A program made the position numbers and the translations under genes. The notes beneath the pieces are model-generated. The model was not told the origin of the DNA. It made no database searches and saw nothing but the letters and a program-made list of their open reading frames with translations. Of a stretch of DNA of 41,835 nt, positions 30,595 through 40,475 are shown in pieces (position 1 is the stretch's first letter; every line of letters starts with the position of its first letter). Location: NCBI GenBank assembly GCA_964358855.1, contig CAYHQQ010000034.1:1-41835 (forward strand). Direction: 5' to 3'. Source of the stretch: UBA2396 sp038042175 (GTDB lineage: Bacteria; Planctomycetota; Phycisphaerae; Phycisphaerales; UBA1924).

Positions 30595-31451
30595 TCGAAC
30601 ACCGTCCCAGCGCCCGTGAGCGCCCGCGTGATGGGCCTGTCGATCCTGGCGTCGCTGATGACGACGCGGCCCACGCCGCCCTTGAGAGCCTCGCCCGCGC
30701 CCATGACCTTCTTCTTCATCCGCCCCGCGGCGAGCTCGATGTACGCCTGGACCTCGGGGCGGCGGATGTGTGTGATGAGCGAGGATTCATCGGGGAACTT
30801 GCGGAGCAGCCCGGGCACGTTGGAGAGCAGGAGGAGCGTGCCGGCGCCCAGCGCGGCCGCGGTCTGGGCCGCGGCCCGATCGGCGTCGACGTTGATCGGC
30901 TCGCTCTCGACGCTGATCGCCGGCGGTGAGACAACGGGTGTGTACCCCGCGTTGAGCATCATCCGCAGGAGCCCGACGTTGACGGTTTCGACGGTCCCGG
31001 TGAAGTCGTCGCGGATCACGACCGTCCGCCCGTTCTCCACCGAGCGGATCGCGGGCTTGCGATTGCCCTCCCAGAGCCGCCCGTCCATTCCCGACATGCC
31101 CACGGCGTTGACGCCCAGCCGCTGGAGGCGTTCGACGAGTTGCTGGTTGAGCTGACCGCGGCAGGCCATCTGGAAGATCTCGAGCGTGCGGCGGTCGGTA
31201 CGCCGGCTGGTGTGTCCGCTGGGCGAGGTGATGAACCTGGGCGGGTGACCGAGCTGCTCGGAGAGCACGTTGGTCTGGTGCGATCCGCCGTGGACGATGA
31301 CTAGGCGATGGCCGGCGCGGATCGAGGCCGCCGCGTCGGTGGCGAACGCGTCCAGGTCGATGCCCTGCGAACCGCCGAGCTTGACGACGATGATCGGAGG
31401 CGTGACGCCCGAGGCTGGGGAGGGCGGTGAACTTGTGGGTGCGGTGGTCAT
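30591..31451 (-). CDS. lysZ: [LysW]-aminoadipate/glutamate kinase
   Basis: The 286-residue protein belongs to the amino-acid kinase family, with VVKLGGSQGIDLDAF and LVIVHGGSHQTN near the start. TDRRTLEIF and the segment GVNAVGMSGMDGRLW are typical of LysZ/ArgB-type kinases acting on the LysW-bound substrate. It phosphorylates the carboxylate of LysW-linked aminoadipate or glutamate, producing the substrate of LysY. The ATG at 31451 is chosen because the longer frame runs through a heptamer repeat array. Its stop overlaps the lysK start. Confidence 0.9.
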   Translation of the reverse strand: MTTAPTSSPPSPASGVTPPIIVVKLGGSQGIDLDAFATDAAASIRAGHRLVIVHGGSHQTNVLSEQLGHPPRFITSPSGHTSRRTDRRTLEIFQMACRGQLNQQLVERLQRLGVNAVGMSGMDGRLWEGNRKPAIRSVENGRTVVIRDDFTGTVETVNVGLLRMMLNAGYTPVVSPPAISVESEPINVDADRAAAQTAAALGAGTLLLLSNVPGLLRKFPDESSLITHIRRPEVQAYIELAAGRMKKKVMGAGEALKGGVGRVVISDARIDRPITRALTGAGTVFE

Positions 31452-31463
31452 GAGGTTTTCGTC

Positions 31464-31498
31464 GTGCTGTGTGCTGCGTGCTGGGTGCTGTGTGCTGC
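31464..31498. repeat. Tandem array of five 7-bp units (GTGCTGn)
   Basis: Five heptamers GTGCTG followed by T, C, G, T and C lie in the 83-base gap between lysY and lysZ. The unit is similar in length and copy number to the AGGCACT array at 14752-14786. The array begins 13 bases upstream of the lysZ start codon. Confidence 0.9.
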
Positions 31499-31534
31499 GT
31501 GGCATGTGGTAGAAGTCGGATGAAAGGTCGATGG

Positions 31535-32605
31535 TCAGATCGGATGCAATCCTGCGAAGCCAAGCCCGGCGGTTTCTTCGAAGCCGCACATGAGGTTCAT
31601 GGACTGCACCGCCGAGCCGGCCGCTCCCTTCATGAGGTTATCGATCGCGGCCAGTACGACGACGCGTCCGGTGTCGGCGTCGATCTCAAAGCCCACGTCG
31701 GCGTGGTTGCTGCCCGAGAGGATTTTGGGCTCGGGATAGCGGTGGAGGCCCGAGCGGTCCTTGACGATGCGGACGAAGGGCTCGCCGGCGTAGGTCTCGC
31801 GGAAGAGCTTCCACAGGGCCTTTTCGTCGATTCTTTCGCGGAGGATCACGTGCCCGGTGCAGAGCACGCCCCGCACGGTGTCGACCGACGTGATCGACAT
31901 GTCGAGGGTGAAGGACGACCCGTGGGAGTCCATGAGTTCCTGGCGCACCTCGGCCTGGTGGCGGTGTCCGGTGAGCGAGAACGATCTGATCGCCCCGCGC
32001 CGCTCGGGATGGTGGCTGTTGGGAGTGCTGGCGTTGCCCCCCTCCGACGAGCCGACCTTGAGATCGACGATCGCCCGTTCGATGAGCCCTCGCCGGGCCA
32101 GCGGCAGGAGCGACAGGTTGATCGCCGTCGCGTTGCACCCCACGCCGCTGGCAAAGCGGGCGCCCTTGAGCTGTGAGCGGTGGAGTTCGGGCAGGCCGTA
32201 GACGAACCGATCGAGCCACGCCGGTGCGGGATGCGCCTGGCCATACCAGCGTTCGTAGGCGGCGGGATCGCGGAGGCGAAAGTCCGCGGAGAGGTCGATG
32301 ATGCGTCCGGCCGGGCCCACAAGCTCCGCGTACCGCTCGATCTCCTTGGCGGCCTCGCCATGTGGGGCGCACAGGAAAAGCACGTCGCACGGGGCGAGCT
32401 CGACGGGTGGGATGAACTGCAGGCGGGTGCGTCCGCGGAGGTTGGGGTGGCTGGTGTGCACGAACTCGCCGGCGTGCTGCCTGGAGGTCACCTCGGCGAC
32501 GTCGACGTGCGGGTGGTCCAGGAGCAGCCTGAGCACCTCGCCCCCGCCGTAGCCCGACCCGCCGACGATCGAGGCCCGGAGGCGGCCACTGGTGGACTGG
32601 CTCAT
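31535..32605 (-). CDS. lysY: [LysW]-aminoadipate/glutamate semialdehyde reductase (phosphate reductase)
   Basis: The 356-residue protein resembles ArgC/LysY NAD(P)-dependent reductases. SIVGGSGYGGGEVLRLLLDH is the nucleotide-binding start. The catalytic Cys is in ASGVGCNATAINLSLLPLAR, and KVGSSEGGNASTPNSHHPER follows, as in LysY. It reduces the LysW-linked acyl phosphate made by LysZ. Its ATG overlaps the lysX TGA (ATGA at 32602-32605), which separates it from the preceding out-of-frame coding region. Confidence 0.92.
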   Translation of the reverse strand: MSQSTSGRLRASIVGGSGYGGGEVLRLLLDHPHVDVAEVTSRQHAGEFVHTSHPNLRGRTRLQFIPPVELAPCDVLFLCAPHGEAAKEIERYAELVGPAGRIIDLSADFRLRDPAAYERWYGQAHPAPAWLDRFVYGLPELHRSQLKGARFASGVGCNATAINLSLLPLARRGLIERAIVDLKVGSSEGGNASTPNSHHPERRGAIRSFSLTGHRHQAEVRQELMDSHGSSFTLDMSITSVDTVRGVLCTGHVILRERIDEKALWKLFRETYAGEPFVRIVKDRSGLHRYPEPKILSGSNHADVGFEIDADTGRVVVLAAIDNLMKGAAGSAVQSMNLMCGFEETAGLGFAGLHPI

Positions 32606-33558
32606 GCGACCCCCTGCGAAGAACGCGAGCTCAGCGCCGCCGAGGGCTTGGCCTCGAGCTCGCCGGCCGTGACCCGCGGAGTGCCCCCGCGGGCGACCGC
32701 CACCACGTGGTCGATCATCCGTCCGGGGATGTTGACGCCCGTGGGCTCGATGGAGTTGCGGAACTCCATCGTGTGGTTCACCTCGCTGACCAGCACGCGT
32801 CCATCGCTTGTTTCGAGCAGGTCGATCGCCAGGATGGAGTCGGTGAGCCCGCCGGAGACCGCCCGTGCCGCGCCGCGGCAGAACTGGTCGATCTCGGGCG
32901 TGATGGCAAAGGCCGAGGCCTTGCCGCCCCGAGCGGTGTTGGTGATCCAGTGCTCGCTCGCGCGTGCGATGGCGGCGATGCACTCGCCGCCGACGACAAA
33001 GACGCGGAGGTCGCGTCCGGGCTTGTCGATGTGCTCCTGGATGTAGAAGACCCCGTGCTGCACCGAGCCCAGCGTCGCCTTGTGCTCGAGGATGGCCTCG
33101 GCGGCGTCGCGATCGTTGACCCGGGCCAGGAGTCGTCCCCACGAGCCGACGGTGGGCTTGAGCACGACCGGGTAGCCCATCTCCTCGATCGCCGCCAGGG
33201 CCGACTCGGGCTCGAGCGCGACCCGCACGCGGGGCGTGGGAACGCCAGCCTGGGCCAGCAGCAGCGACGTGGTGAGCTTGTCGCCGCAGTTCTCGATCAC
33301 GCTCGATCGGTTCACGCAGGGCACGCCGAAACGCTCGAGGATCCGAATGGTGGTGACCGCCTGAGTCTGGCTGATGCACCGCTCCATGACGGCGTCGAAC
33401 GAGGCAAGCCCCTTGAGGCCCGGGTAGTTCCGATCGTGCACGTCGAAGGAAAGTTCACGCACATCGACAAGCTCGTGCTCGATGTTGCGGCTGGTCAGCT
33501 CGTCGGCGAGCAGACGTTCTTCGACGCGTATTCGTGAGACCAGAATGGCAAGTCGCAA
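32602..33558 (-). CDS. lysX: LysW-aminoadipate/glutamate ligase LysX (ATP-grasp)
   Basis: The 318-residue protein is an ATP-grasp ligase of the LysX/RimK group that joins the alpha-amino group of aminoadipate or glutamate to the C-terminal Glu of LysW. VVLKPTVGSWGRLLARV is the ATP-binding segment, ITNTARGGKA is the LysX signature, and EVNHTMEFRNSIEPTGVNIP forms the substrate-side metal loop. This last segment resembles characterised lysine-pathway LysX enzymes, so aminoadipate is the favoured substrate, though ornithine synthesis cannot be excluded. The start is TTG, with a weak AGGA upstream. It overlaps lysY by four bases. Confidence 0.92.
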   Translation of the reverse strand: MRLAILVSRIRVEERLLADELTSRNIEHELVDVRELSFDVHDRNYPGLKGLASFDAVMERCISQTQAVTTIRILERFGVPCVNRSSVIENCGDKLTTSLLLAQAGVPTPRVRVALEPESALAAIEEMGYPVVLKPTVGSWGRLLARVNDRDAAEAILEHKATLGSVQHGVFYIQEHIDKPGRDLRVFVVGGECIAAIARASEHWITNTARGGKASAFAITPEIDQFCRGAARAVSGGLTDSILAIDLLETSDGRVLVSEVNHTMEFRNSIEPTGVNIPGRMIDHVVAVARGGTPRVTAGELEAKPSAALSSRSSQGVA

Positions 33559-33630
33559 GGGAGGGTCCTGGGTTGAAGGTTGGGTGGCAAGGAACCGTCG
33601 GTGGCAAGGATGCGGCGGGCGTCTCTTGGC

Positions 33631-33825
33631 TTACTCGCCCCAGTCTTCCTCGACGGTGGGGGCAAGGGTCAGGGAAACCGGGGCGATGCCCGTGATCTCG
33701 AGTTCGGCGGAGCAATCGGGGCACCGGACGACCTCGCCGCGCATCGGGGCGCGGCTAAAGGGAACGGTTCCGGCACACTCGGGGCAGGTGCAGGGGGCGG
33801 TGGCGGTGGAGAGGGTTTCGGGCAT
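33631..33825 (-). CDS. lysW: Amino-group carrier protein LysW
   Basis: The 64-residue acidic protein matches LysW. It has two CxxC zinc pairs, CTCPEC and RCPDC, and ends in EEDWGE, the conserved tail whose final Glu carries the growing substrate. It protects the amino group and presents intermediates to LysX, LysZ, LysY and LysK, all encoded downstream. AGGA eight bases before the ATG at 33825 supports this start over the in-frame ATG at 33831. It leads the cluster; a strong hairpin lies 44 bases upstream. Confidence 0.95.
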   Translation of the reverse strand: MPETLSTATAPCTCPECAGTVPFSRAPMRGEVVRCPDCSAELEITGIAPVSLTLAPTVEEDWGE

Positions 33826-33857
33826 GGTCATTTCCTTCTGAAAGGGGGTGAGTGGAA

Positions 33858-33898
33858 CCAAAAGAGATCAGGCCCGCCGGAATTGTCCGGCGGGCCTG
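33858..33898 (-). terminator. Strong hairpin with U-rich tail upstream of lysW
   Basis: CAGGCCCGCCGGA and TCCGGCGGGCCTG form a perfect 13-bp stem with a 4-base loop. On the minus strand ATCTCTTTT follows directly. It looks like an intrinsic terminator lying ahead of lysW, so it could be an attenuator in the lysW leader or a terminator for an upstream transcript. Confidence 0.55.
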
Positions 33899-33932
33899 TG
33901 TGTGGATCGATCGAACCTCAAGGGAGGGGGGA

Positions 33933-34073
33933 TCACCCATCAAACACGGCGTCGCCGGAGGAAGCTTTCGCTTTCCCGCTGGCTTTGCTGGATTTGACGG
34001 ATTTGGACGCGACCACAGCCGGCGAGGCGAGGCTCGCAAAGGATCGGCTGGGGATGGCTGAAACCAAGCTCAT
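33933..34073 (-). CDS. Possible small Ser/Lys-rich leader ORF upstream of lysW
   Basis: A 46-codon ORF starts with ATG at 34073 and ends in TGA about 35 bases before the hairpin at 33869-33898. Its middle reads ASKSVKSSKASGKAKASS, with five lysines in 13 residues. The only ribosome site, GGAG, is 13 bases upstream, which is too far. It may be a leader peptide sensing lysine, an unrecognised small protein, or chance. Confidence 0.25.
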   Translation of the reverse strand: MSLVSAIPSRSFASLASPAVVASKSVKSSKASGKAKASSGDAVFDG

Positions 34074-34360
34074 ATCGCGTGTTGGACTCCCCGCCCGGCG
34101 GGAAGTGCCCGAACATTAGCAGTCTTCATCGGCAGAATCAATTCCGGACTTTGATCCGTGGCACCGGGCTTCTGGCGGCGGGTGTCTGGAGGCCTTGGAC
34201 ACCGCCCAGAAGGGCGGTGCAACGCCCGGACCCCCCCCGGTTCTAATCGGCCATCGCCCCGCGGGCCGATGCTACCGTGACCCTTGGCCTGATCCCGGTC
34301 GCACGCCTTCTCAAGGGTTCAAACCGACCCGTTCGCAATCGACCCGCAGGAGCAAAACGC

Positions 34361-35280
34361 ATGGAAATCGCAATGATCGGCCTGGGCAAGATGGGTGGAA
34401 ACATGGCCGAGCGTCTGCTCAAGGGTGGGCACAAGGTTGTCGTCTTCGACCCGTCGCCCGAGGCGGTGGCCCGGCTGGTGGCCAAAGGGGGCACGGGGGC
34501 CAAGACGCTGGCTGAGGCCGTCTCGCTTTTGGGGCCCGCGGGCAAGCCCAAGCATGTCTGGCTGATGATCCCCGCGGGCAAGCCCGTGGACGAGACGATC
34601 GCCAAGCTGGTTCCGATGCTCAAGGGTTCCGACTGCATCATCGACGGCGGGAACTCCAACTACAAGGACAGCCAGCGCCGGTTTGCCGAACTCGCCGCCC
34701 GGGACATGCACTTTGTTGACTGCGGCACCTCGGGGGGCGTGTGGGGCCTGGCCAACGGCTACTCCATGATGATCGGCGGGAGCAAGGAACCCATCGAGCG
34801 GCTCCGCGCCGTCTTTGAGACTCTCGCCCCGGGCAAGGACCAGGGCTGGGGGCATGTGGGCCCCAGCGGGGCCGGGCACTTTGTCAAGATGGTGCACAAC
34901 GGCATCGAGTACGGCATGATGCAGGCCTTTGCCGAGGGCTTTGCGATCATGCACAAGAAGACGGACCTCAAGCTGGATCTCTCGCAGGTCGCCGAGGTGT
35001 GGAAGATCGGCTCGGTGGTGCGATCCTGGCTGCTCGATCTCACCGCCGACGCACTCAAGCAGGACCAGACGCTCGCCGACGTGAAGCCCTTTGTGAGCGA
35101 CAGCGGCGAGGGACGATGGACCGTGGCCGAGGCGATCGACCTTGACGTGGCCGCTCCGGTGATCACGCTGAGCCTCCTGGCCCGCCTGCGTTCGCGTGAC
35201 GCGGAGAGTTACGGCGACCGGATGCTGTCGGTGATGCGCAACGCGTTCGGCGGGCACGCGATGCAGAAGGGCGGGCATTG

Positions 35281-35281
<1 letters not shown>
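34361..35281 (+). CDS. gnd: 6-phosphogluconate dehydrogenase, decarboxylating (short form)
   Basis: The 306-residue protein is the short bacterial 6-phosphogluconate dehydrogenase, which yields ribulose 5-phosphate, CO2 and reduced cofactor. IAMIGLGKMGGNMAERLL binds the nucleotide. The substrate motif is VDCGTSGGVWGLANGYSMMI, and GPSGAGHFVKMVHNGIEYGM holds the catalytic Lys and following residues. AGGAG eight bases upstream fixes the ATG. Its stop overlaps the zwf start (TGATG). Confidence 0.96.
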
Positions 35282-36735
<1,454 letters not shown>

Positions 36736-36754
36736 CTCTCGACTGGAGTGGCCT

Positions 36755-37510
36755 ATGCCCCTCGACAGCGACATCGCGCGGCACGTCCAGGTCTTTCCCG
36801 ATCTCGCCGCGCTCAGCCGTGCGGCGGCCGACCGCGTGATTGCCGCGACCGCGCCGGCGATCCGCAAGCGCGGTCGCTTCTCCATCGTTCTGGCGGGTGG
36901 CAGCACGCCCAAGGCGCTGTACACCCTGCTCGCGGCCGGAGCCAAGGTCGTCGACTGGGTCAATGTCCACGTCTTTTTCGGCGACGAGCGCTGCGTCGCC
37001 CCGGGCGACAAGGACAGCAACTTCCGCTCCGCGGCCGAGGCGTTGCTCTCACGTGTGCCGATCCAGGGGAGCAACGTCCGCAGGATCCGGGGCGAGCTTG
37101 GCCCGGTCGCCGCGGCGGCGGAGTACGACCAGCTCATCACCGCGTACCTTGCCGAGCATGTCGCGTTCGACCTGGTACTGCTGGGCGTGGGCGCCGACGG
37201 GCACACGGCGTCGCTGTTTCCGGGACGGGACTTCGCGGGCGATGCGGCGCGTCGCGGCGTCGCCGCTGTCGCGCCGGCGGGCTTTCCGGTGCGCGATCGA
37301 GTGACGCTGACGGTCGATGCGCTGGCGGCCGCACGCGAATCGTGGACCTTGGCCGCGGGCAGCGACAAGGCCGAGACCATCGCCCGGGCGGTCGCGCAGC
37401 GATCCACGAAAGACCCGCGGCTGCCGATCACGCGTGTGTGGGCGGCCTCGTCGAACTTCACGTGGATGCTCGACACCGCGGCGGCCTCGGGACTCGGCCT
37501 GACGCCTTGA
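36755..37510 (+). CDS. pgl: 6-phosphogluconolactonase
   Basis: The 251-residue product belongs to the SugarP-isomerase-like Pgl family, which hydrolyses 6-phosphogluconolactone. Motifs: FSIVLAGGSTPKALYTLL, HVFFGDERCVAPGDKDSNFR, and LVLLGVGADGHTASLFPG. GGAG six bases before the ATG at 36755 is the likely ribosome site. With gnd and zwf it completes the oxidative branch in one cluster. It faces the following regulator gene tail to tail. Confidence 0.95.
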   Translation: MPLDSDIARHVQVFPDLAALSRAAADRVIAATAPAIRKRGRFSIVLAGGSTPKALYTLLAAGAKVVDWVNVHVFFGDERCVAPGDKDSNFRSAAEALLSRVPIQGSNVRRIRGELGPVAAAAEYDQLITAYLAEHVAFDLVLLGVGADGHTASLFPGRDFAGDAARRGVAAVAPAGFPVRDRVTLTVDALAAARESWTLAAGSDKAETIARAVAQRSTKDPRLPITRVWAASSNFTWMLDTAAASGLGLTP

Positions 37511-37523
37511 GGCCGCCGGGTCG

Positions 37524-38624
37524 CTATCGGCCGGGATCACCCGGGCGTGCCACCGACTCACGCTCCACCAACTCGCCGGGCAGCGTGACCTGACGCGGGG
37601 AACTTCCACGGCTGGCGATCAGCTCGGTGAGCTCGGAGACCGCCAGACGCCCAAGCTCCAGCAGCGGCCTGCGAAACGTCGTCAGTGGGGGAGCCAGATG
37701 CCTCGCGCTGGGCGGGTCGTCCACGCCGATCACCGACAGGTCTGTTGGAATCGAGAGGCCGGTTCTGCGTGCGGCCTCGTACACGCCCAGCGCGTACTCG
37801 TGCCCGCCCGGGAGGATGGCCGTTGGTCGGTTGTTGGCTCGCAGGATCTCGGCCAGTCGCTCGATCCCCGACTCTTCGAGTTTCCACGTGCCCTGACGAA
37901 CACAGGCGGATACGGGGATCGGTGTGCCCCGGGACTGGGCCGTCTCGGCGAAGCCCGACCACAGGGCGCTCGCGTCGCTCACCGCATCTCGTGCGGCGAC
38001 AAATCCGAGGCGACGGTGCCCCGACTCGAGCAGGAGCGTGAGGGCCCGCTTGCCGATCTCGGCGTTCAGGACCCGGACGCAGCCGTGCTCGGTCTCGCCC
38101 GCTCGTCCGCCGATGAGGACAACCCTGAGCAGCGCGTTGGGCGTCTGGGAGACCTTGCCGAATCGGATCGGTCTTGCCAGCTGTTCCTGGGTCGGGTCGA
38201 ACTGCAGGTACCCGTCGCACTCGCCCCGGTTGTCGCCTCCCGAGCGCAGCAGCACGAGGTCGATGCCAAGGTCACGGGCCCGCTGCCTCACGCCCTCGAC
38301 CATCTGGGCGTGGGCCCAGTCGGTGAGGCTCGAGTCCAGGGGCGACAGCATCCCCACACGCAGCCCCTGCGTCTTGGGTGACTTGCCCGCGAAGTCTTCG
38401 TGGATGTAGGTCCCGCGTCCCTGGCCCCGGCGCAGCACGCCCGTCGCCACCAGCTCCTGCATAGCCCGGTGCATCGTCACGAGCGAGACCGACATTTCTT
38501 CGGCCAGCTTGAGCGTGCTCGGGAGGCGCTCGCCGGGCTTGTACTTCCCGCGCGAGATCGCCTCCCGCATCGTTTCGCGGACGGCGATGTGGAGCGGGCG
38601 ATTGTCGCGAGAGCGGGGTTTCAT
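37524..38624 (-). CDS. GntR-type/LacI-type transcriptional regulator
   Basis: The 366-residue product starts with a GntR winged-helix (residues ~5-75): YKPGERLPSTLKLAEEMSVS and RAMQELVATGVLRRGQGRGT. A LacI/periplasmic-binding-type sensor domain follows, with LTLLLESGHRRLGFVA and LSVIGVDDPPSARHLAPPLT. This domain pairing is that of AraR-like sugar-responsive regulators. The ligand is unknown. It lies next to the pentose phosphate genes but faces the opposite way, so control of them is only a guess. The ATG at 38624 is preferred over 38639, which lies in hairpin-repeat DNA. Confidence 0.88.
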   Translation of the reverse strand: MKPRSRDNRPLHIAVRETMREAISRGKYKPGERLPSTLKLAEEMSVSLVTMHRAMQELVATGVLRRGQGRGTYIHEDFAGKSPKTQGLRVGMLSPLDSSLTDWAHAQMVEGVRQRARDLGIDLVLLRSGGDNRGECDGYLQFDPTQEQLARPIRFGKVSQTPNALLRVVLIGGRAGETEHGCVRVLNAEIGKRALTLLLESGHRRLGFVAARDAVSDASALWSGFAETAQSRGTPIPVSACVRQGTWKLEESGIERLAEILRANNRPTAILPGGHEYALGVYEAARRTGLSIPTDLSVIGVDDPPSARHLAPPLTTFRRPLLELGRLAVSELTELIASRGSSPRQVTLPGELVERESVARPGDPGR

Positions 38625-38631
38625 AGGTGGC

Positions 38632-38736
38632 ACGGGCATCCTGCCCGTTTTTGCTCAGCCGGGCGGGAAGCTGTGACCATAGGAAGCATGGGCAGGATGC
38701 CCATGATACAGGGAAGCCACGGGCTGGAAGCCCGTG
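38632..38736. repeat. Cluster of three GGA-loop hairpin repeats
   Basis: Three small hairpins of one design lie in this ~100-base gap: ACGGGCA/TGCCCGT (38632-38648), CATGGGCA/TGCCCATG (38687-38705) and CACGGGCT/AGCCCGTG (38718-38736). Each has a 3-base loop, GGA or its complement TCC. The stem changes are compensatory. The first is followed by TTTT and could act as a terminator for plus-strand transcripts. Confidence 0.85.
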
Positions 38737-38768
38737 CCACTATCGCCTCGCGACCTACCCTCCAAAGC

Positions 38769-39716
38769 ATGCCCGAGCTCGTCCGCATCACCGATGTTTC
38801 GCCCCGCGACGGCCTCCAGAACGAGCCGGGCGTGATCCCCACCGCGGACAAGGCGCGCCTCGTCGAGTTGCTGTCTGACACGGGCGTTGACGAGGTCGAG
38901 GTGACCAGCTTTGTCAGCAGGAAGTGGATTCCCCAACTCGGCGACGCGGGCGAACTGGTTGAAGCCCTCGCGACAAGGCTCAAGCGGAAGACAGACTACT
39001 GGTCCGCTCTGGTCCCCAACGAGATCGGGCTCGATTCCGCGATCAGCGCGAACAAGATGGCTATGGCCTTGAGCGGTGACCGTGGGTTGTTGATCAACAA
39101 GATCGCGGTGTTCACCTCGGCCAGCGAGACGTTTGCGAGCAAGAACACCAACGCGAGCATCGCCGAGACGCTCGAACGCTTCAAGCCGGTGATCGCGCGG
39201 TCGAGCAAGGAATTCGAGGCTGTGCGCGGGTATGTGTCGTGCGCCGTGGCGTGTCCGTTTGAAGGGGCGATCGCGCCGCAAGCCGTGACGACGGTCGCGT
39301 TTGATCTGTACCGGCTTGGGTGCCGGGAGATCGACCTTGGGGACACCATCGGCGCCGCAACGCCGGATTCGATCCGAGCCTTGCTCAAGTGCATTGTTGA
39401 TTCTCAGCGGAACGACGAAGACTGGTACGACTGGTGGATTACCCTCCACCTCCACGACACCTTCGGGCGTGCCGCCGAGTGCGTAAAGGTCGCCCTCGAC
39501 ATGGGCGTTCGTTCCTTCGATGGGTCGGTTGCGGGCCTGGGCGGCTGTCCCTACGCCAGCACGCCCGGCAAAAGGGCTCCTGGGAACATCGACACCAGGC
39601 TCCTGGTCGAGACGATCCACCGCGCCGGCTATCGCACCAACGTCGATCTTGACAAGCTCGAAGTCGCGGGAGACTTCGCCCGTGAGATTGTCGCCAAAGC
39701 GAGGGCCTCGGCATGA
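38769..39716 (+). CDS. Hydroxymethylglutaryl-CoA lyase
   Basis: The 315-residue TIM-barrel enzyme cleaves HMG-CoA to acetyl-CoA and acetoacetate. VSPRDGLQNE is the metal-site motif near the N-terminus, LHLHDTFGRA carries the two metal His residues, and SVAGLGGCPYASTPGKRAPG is the family signature with the catalytic Cys. No clear ribosome site precedes the ATG. Its stop overlaps the next gene's start (ATGA at 39713-39716), so the two are coupled. It probably serves leucine or isovalerate breakdown. Confidence 0.93.
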   Translation: MPELVRITDVSPRDGLQNEPGVIPTADKARLVELLSDTGVDEVEVTSFVSRKWIPQLGDAGELVEALATRLKRKTDYWSALVPNEIGLDSAISANKMAMALSGDRGLLINKIAVFTSASETFASKNTNASIAETLERFKPVIARSSKEFEAVRGYVSCAVACPFEGAIAPQAVTTVAFDLYRLGCREIDLGDTIGAATPDSIRALLKCIVDSQRNDEDWYDWWITLHLHDTFGRAAECVKVALDMGVRSFDGSVAGLGGCPYASTPGKRAPGNIDTRLLVETIHRAGYRTNVDLDKLEVAGDFAREIVAKARASA

Positions 39717-40453
39717 TCCGATTCGAGGTTCAAGGCCAGGTCGCGGTCATCACCATCGCCCGCCCCGAACGGCGCAACGCCCTGACGCCCGACATGCTCA
39801 CCAGGCTCACCAAGGCCGCCCAGAGCGTCGAACGGACGCCCGCCCGGGCCATCGTTCTCGCGGGCGATGGGCCGGCGTTCTGCTCGGGCTTCGATCTCTC
39901 GCTCTGCAAGATCGCACCCGACGGCTCGGTCATGCGCTCGCTCCTCACCGGCCTTTCGCAGGTGATCGTCGCCCTGCGAAGCCAGCCACTCCCAATCGTC
40001 GTCGCCGCACACGGGGCGGCCCTGGCGGGCGGGTGTGCACTTCTGGGGGCCGCGGACTTTGTGGTGACAAACGATGATGCGAAGCTCGGGTACCCGGTGC
40101 TCAAGCTGGGTGTTTCGCCGGCGGTCTCGGTGCCGTTTCTTCGGCTGCTTGCGGGTGACGGCGTGGCCCGAGAGCGGACGCTCGACACTCGGGTCGTCTC
40201 GGGGCCTGAGGGCGTTCGTGTCGGGATCGCTCATGAATCACTCGCCGATGCCGCAGCGGTCTTGCCCAGAGCTCTGGCCCTTGCCGGCGAGCTGGCGGCC
40301 AAGCCTCCCGGGGCGATGATGGCGACCCGCCGGTGGCTCGACGTGGTCGCGGGCGATACCGCGGGCTCGGCCGCCGCCGCGCTGACAGCCTCTTTGTCGC
40401 TCACCGGCGGCGACGAGGAGCGAGCGATGCTTCCGGCCGCGTGGACCAGGTAA
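39713..40453 (+). CDS. Enoyl-CoA hydratase/isomerase family protein, divergent
   Basis: The 246-residue protein has the crotonase fold: VAVITIARPERRNALTPDML at the start, DGPAFCSGFDLSL, and the oxyanion-hole segment AHGAALAGGCALLGAADFVV. In the place where hydratases have PE with the second catalytic Glu, this protein reads LGYPVLKLGVSP, so Val replaces Glu. It may catalyse a different crotonase reaction or be a partner of the next gene. It is coupled to the HMG-CoA lyase gene. Confidence 0.88.
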   Translation: MIRFEVQGQVAVITIARPERRNALTPDMLTRLTKAAQSVERTPARAIVLAGDGPAFCSGFDLSLCKIAPDGSVMRSLLTGLSQVIVALRSQPLPIVVAAHGAALAGGCALLGAADFVVTNDDAKLGYPVLKLGVSPAVSVPFLRLLAGDGVARERTLDTRVVSGPEGVRVGIAHESLADAAAVLPRALALAGELAAKPPGAMMATRRWLDVVAGDTAGSAAAALTASLSLTGGDEERAMLPAAWTR

Positions 40454-40475
40454 GGTACTTCATCAAGGACTCTCC

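Larger units (their letters stand above)
33832..34360. other. Divergent region between lysW and gnd
   Basis: This ~530-base stretch holds the hairpin at 33869-33898, a small possible ORF on the minus strand (33933-34073), and a short hairpin at 34200-34219 (CACCGCCC/GGGCGGTG). Promoters for both sides should lie here, but none is clear enough to call. Confidence 0.6.

Noticed and set aside
31535..33379. A 614-residue LysX-LysY fusion
   Set aside because: The first part is lysX read in the wrong frame. LysY starts at 32605, overlapping the true lysX stop.
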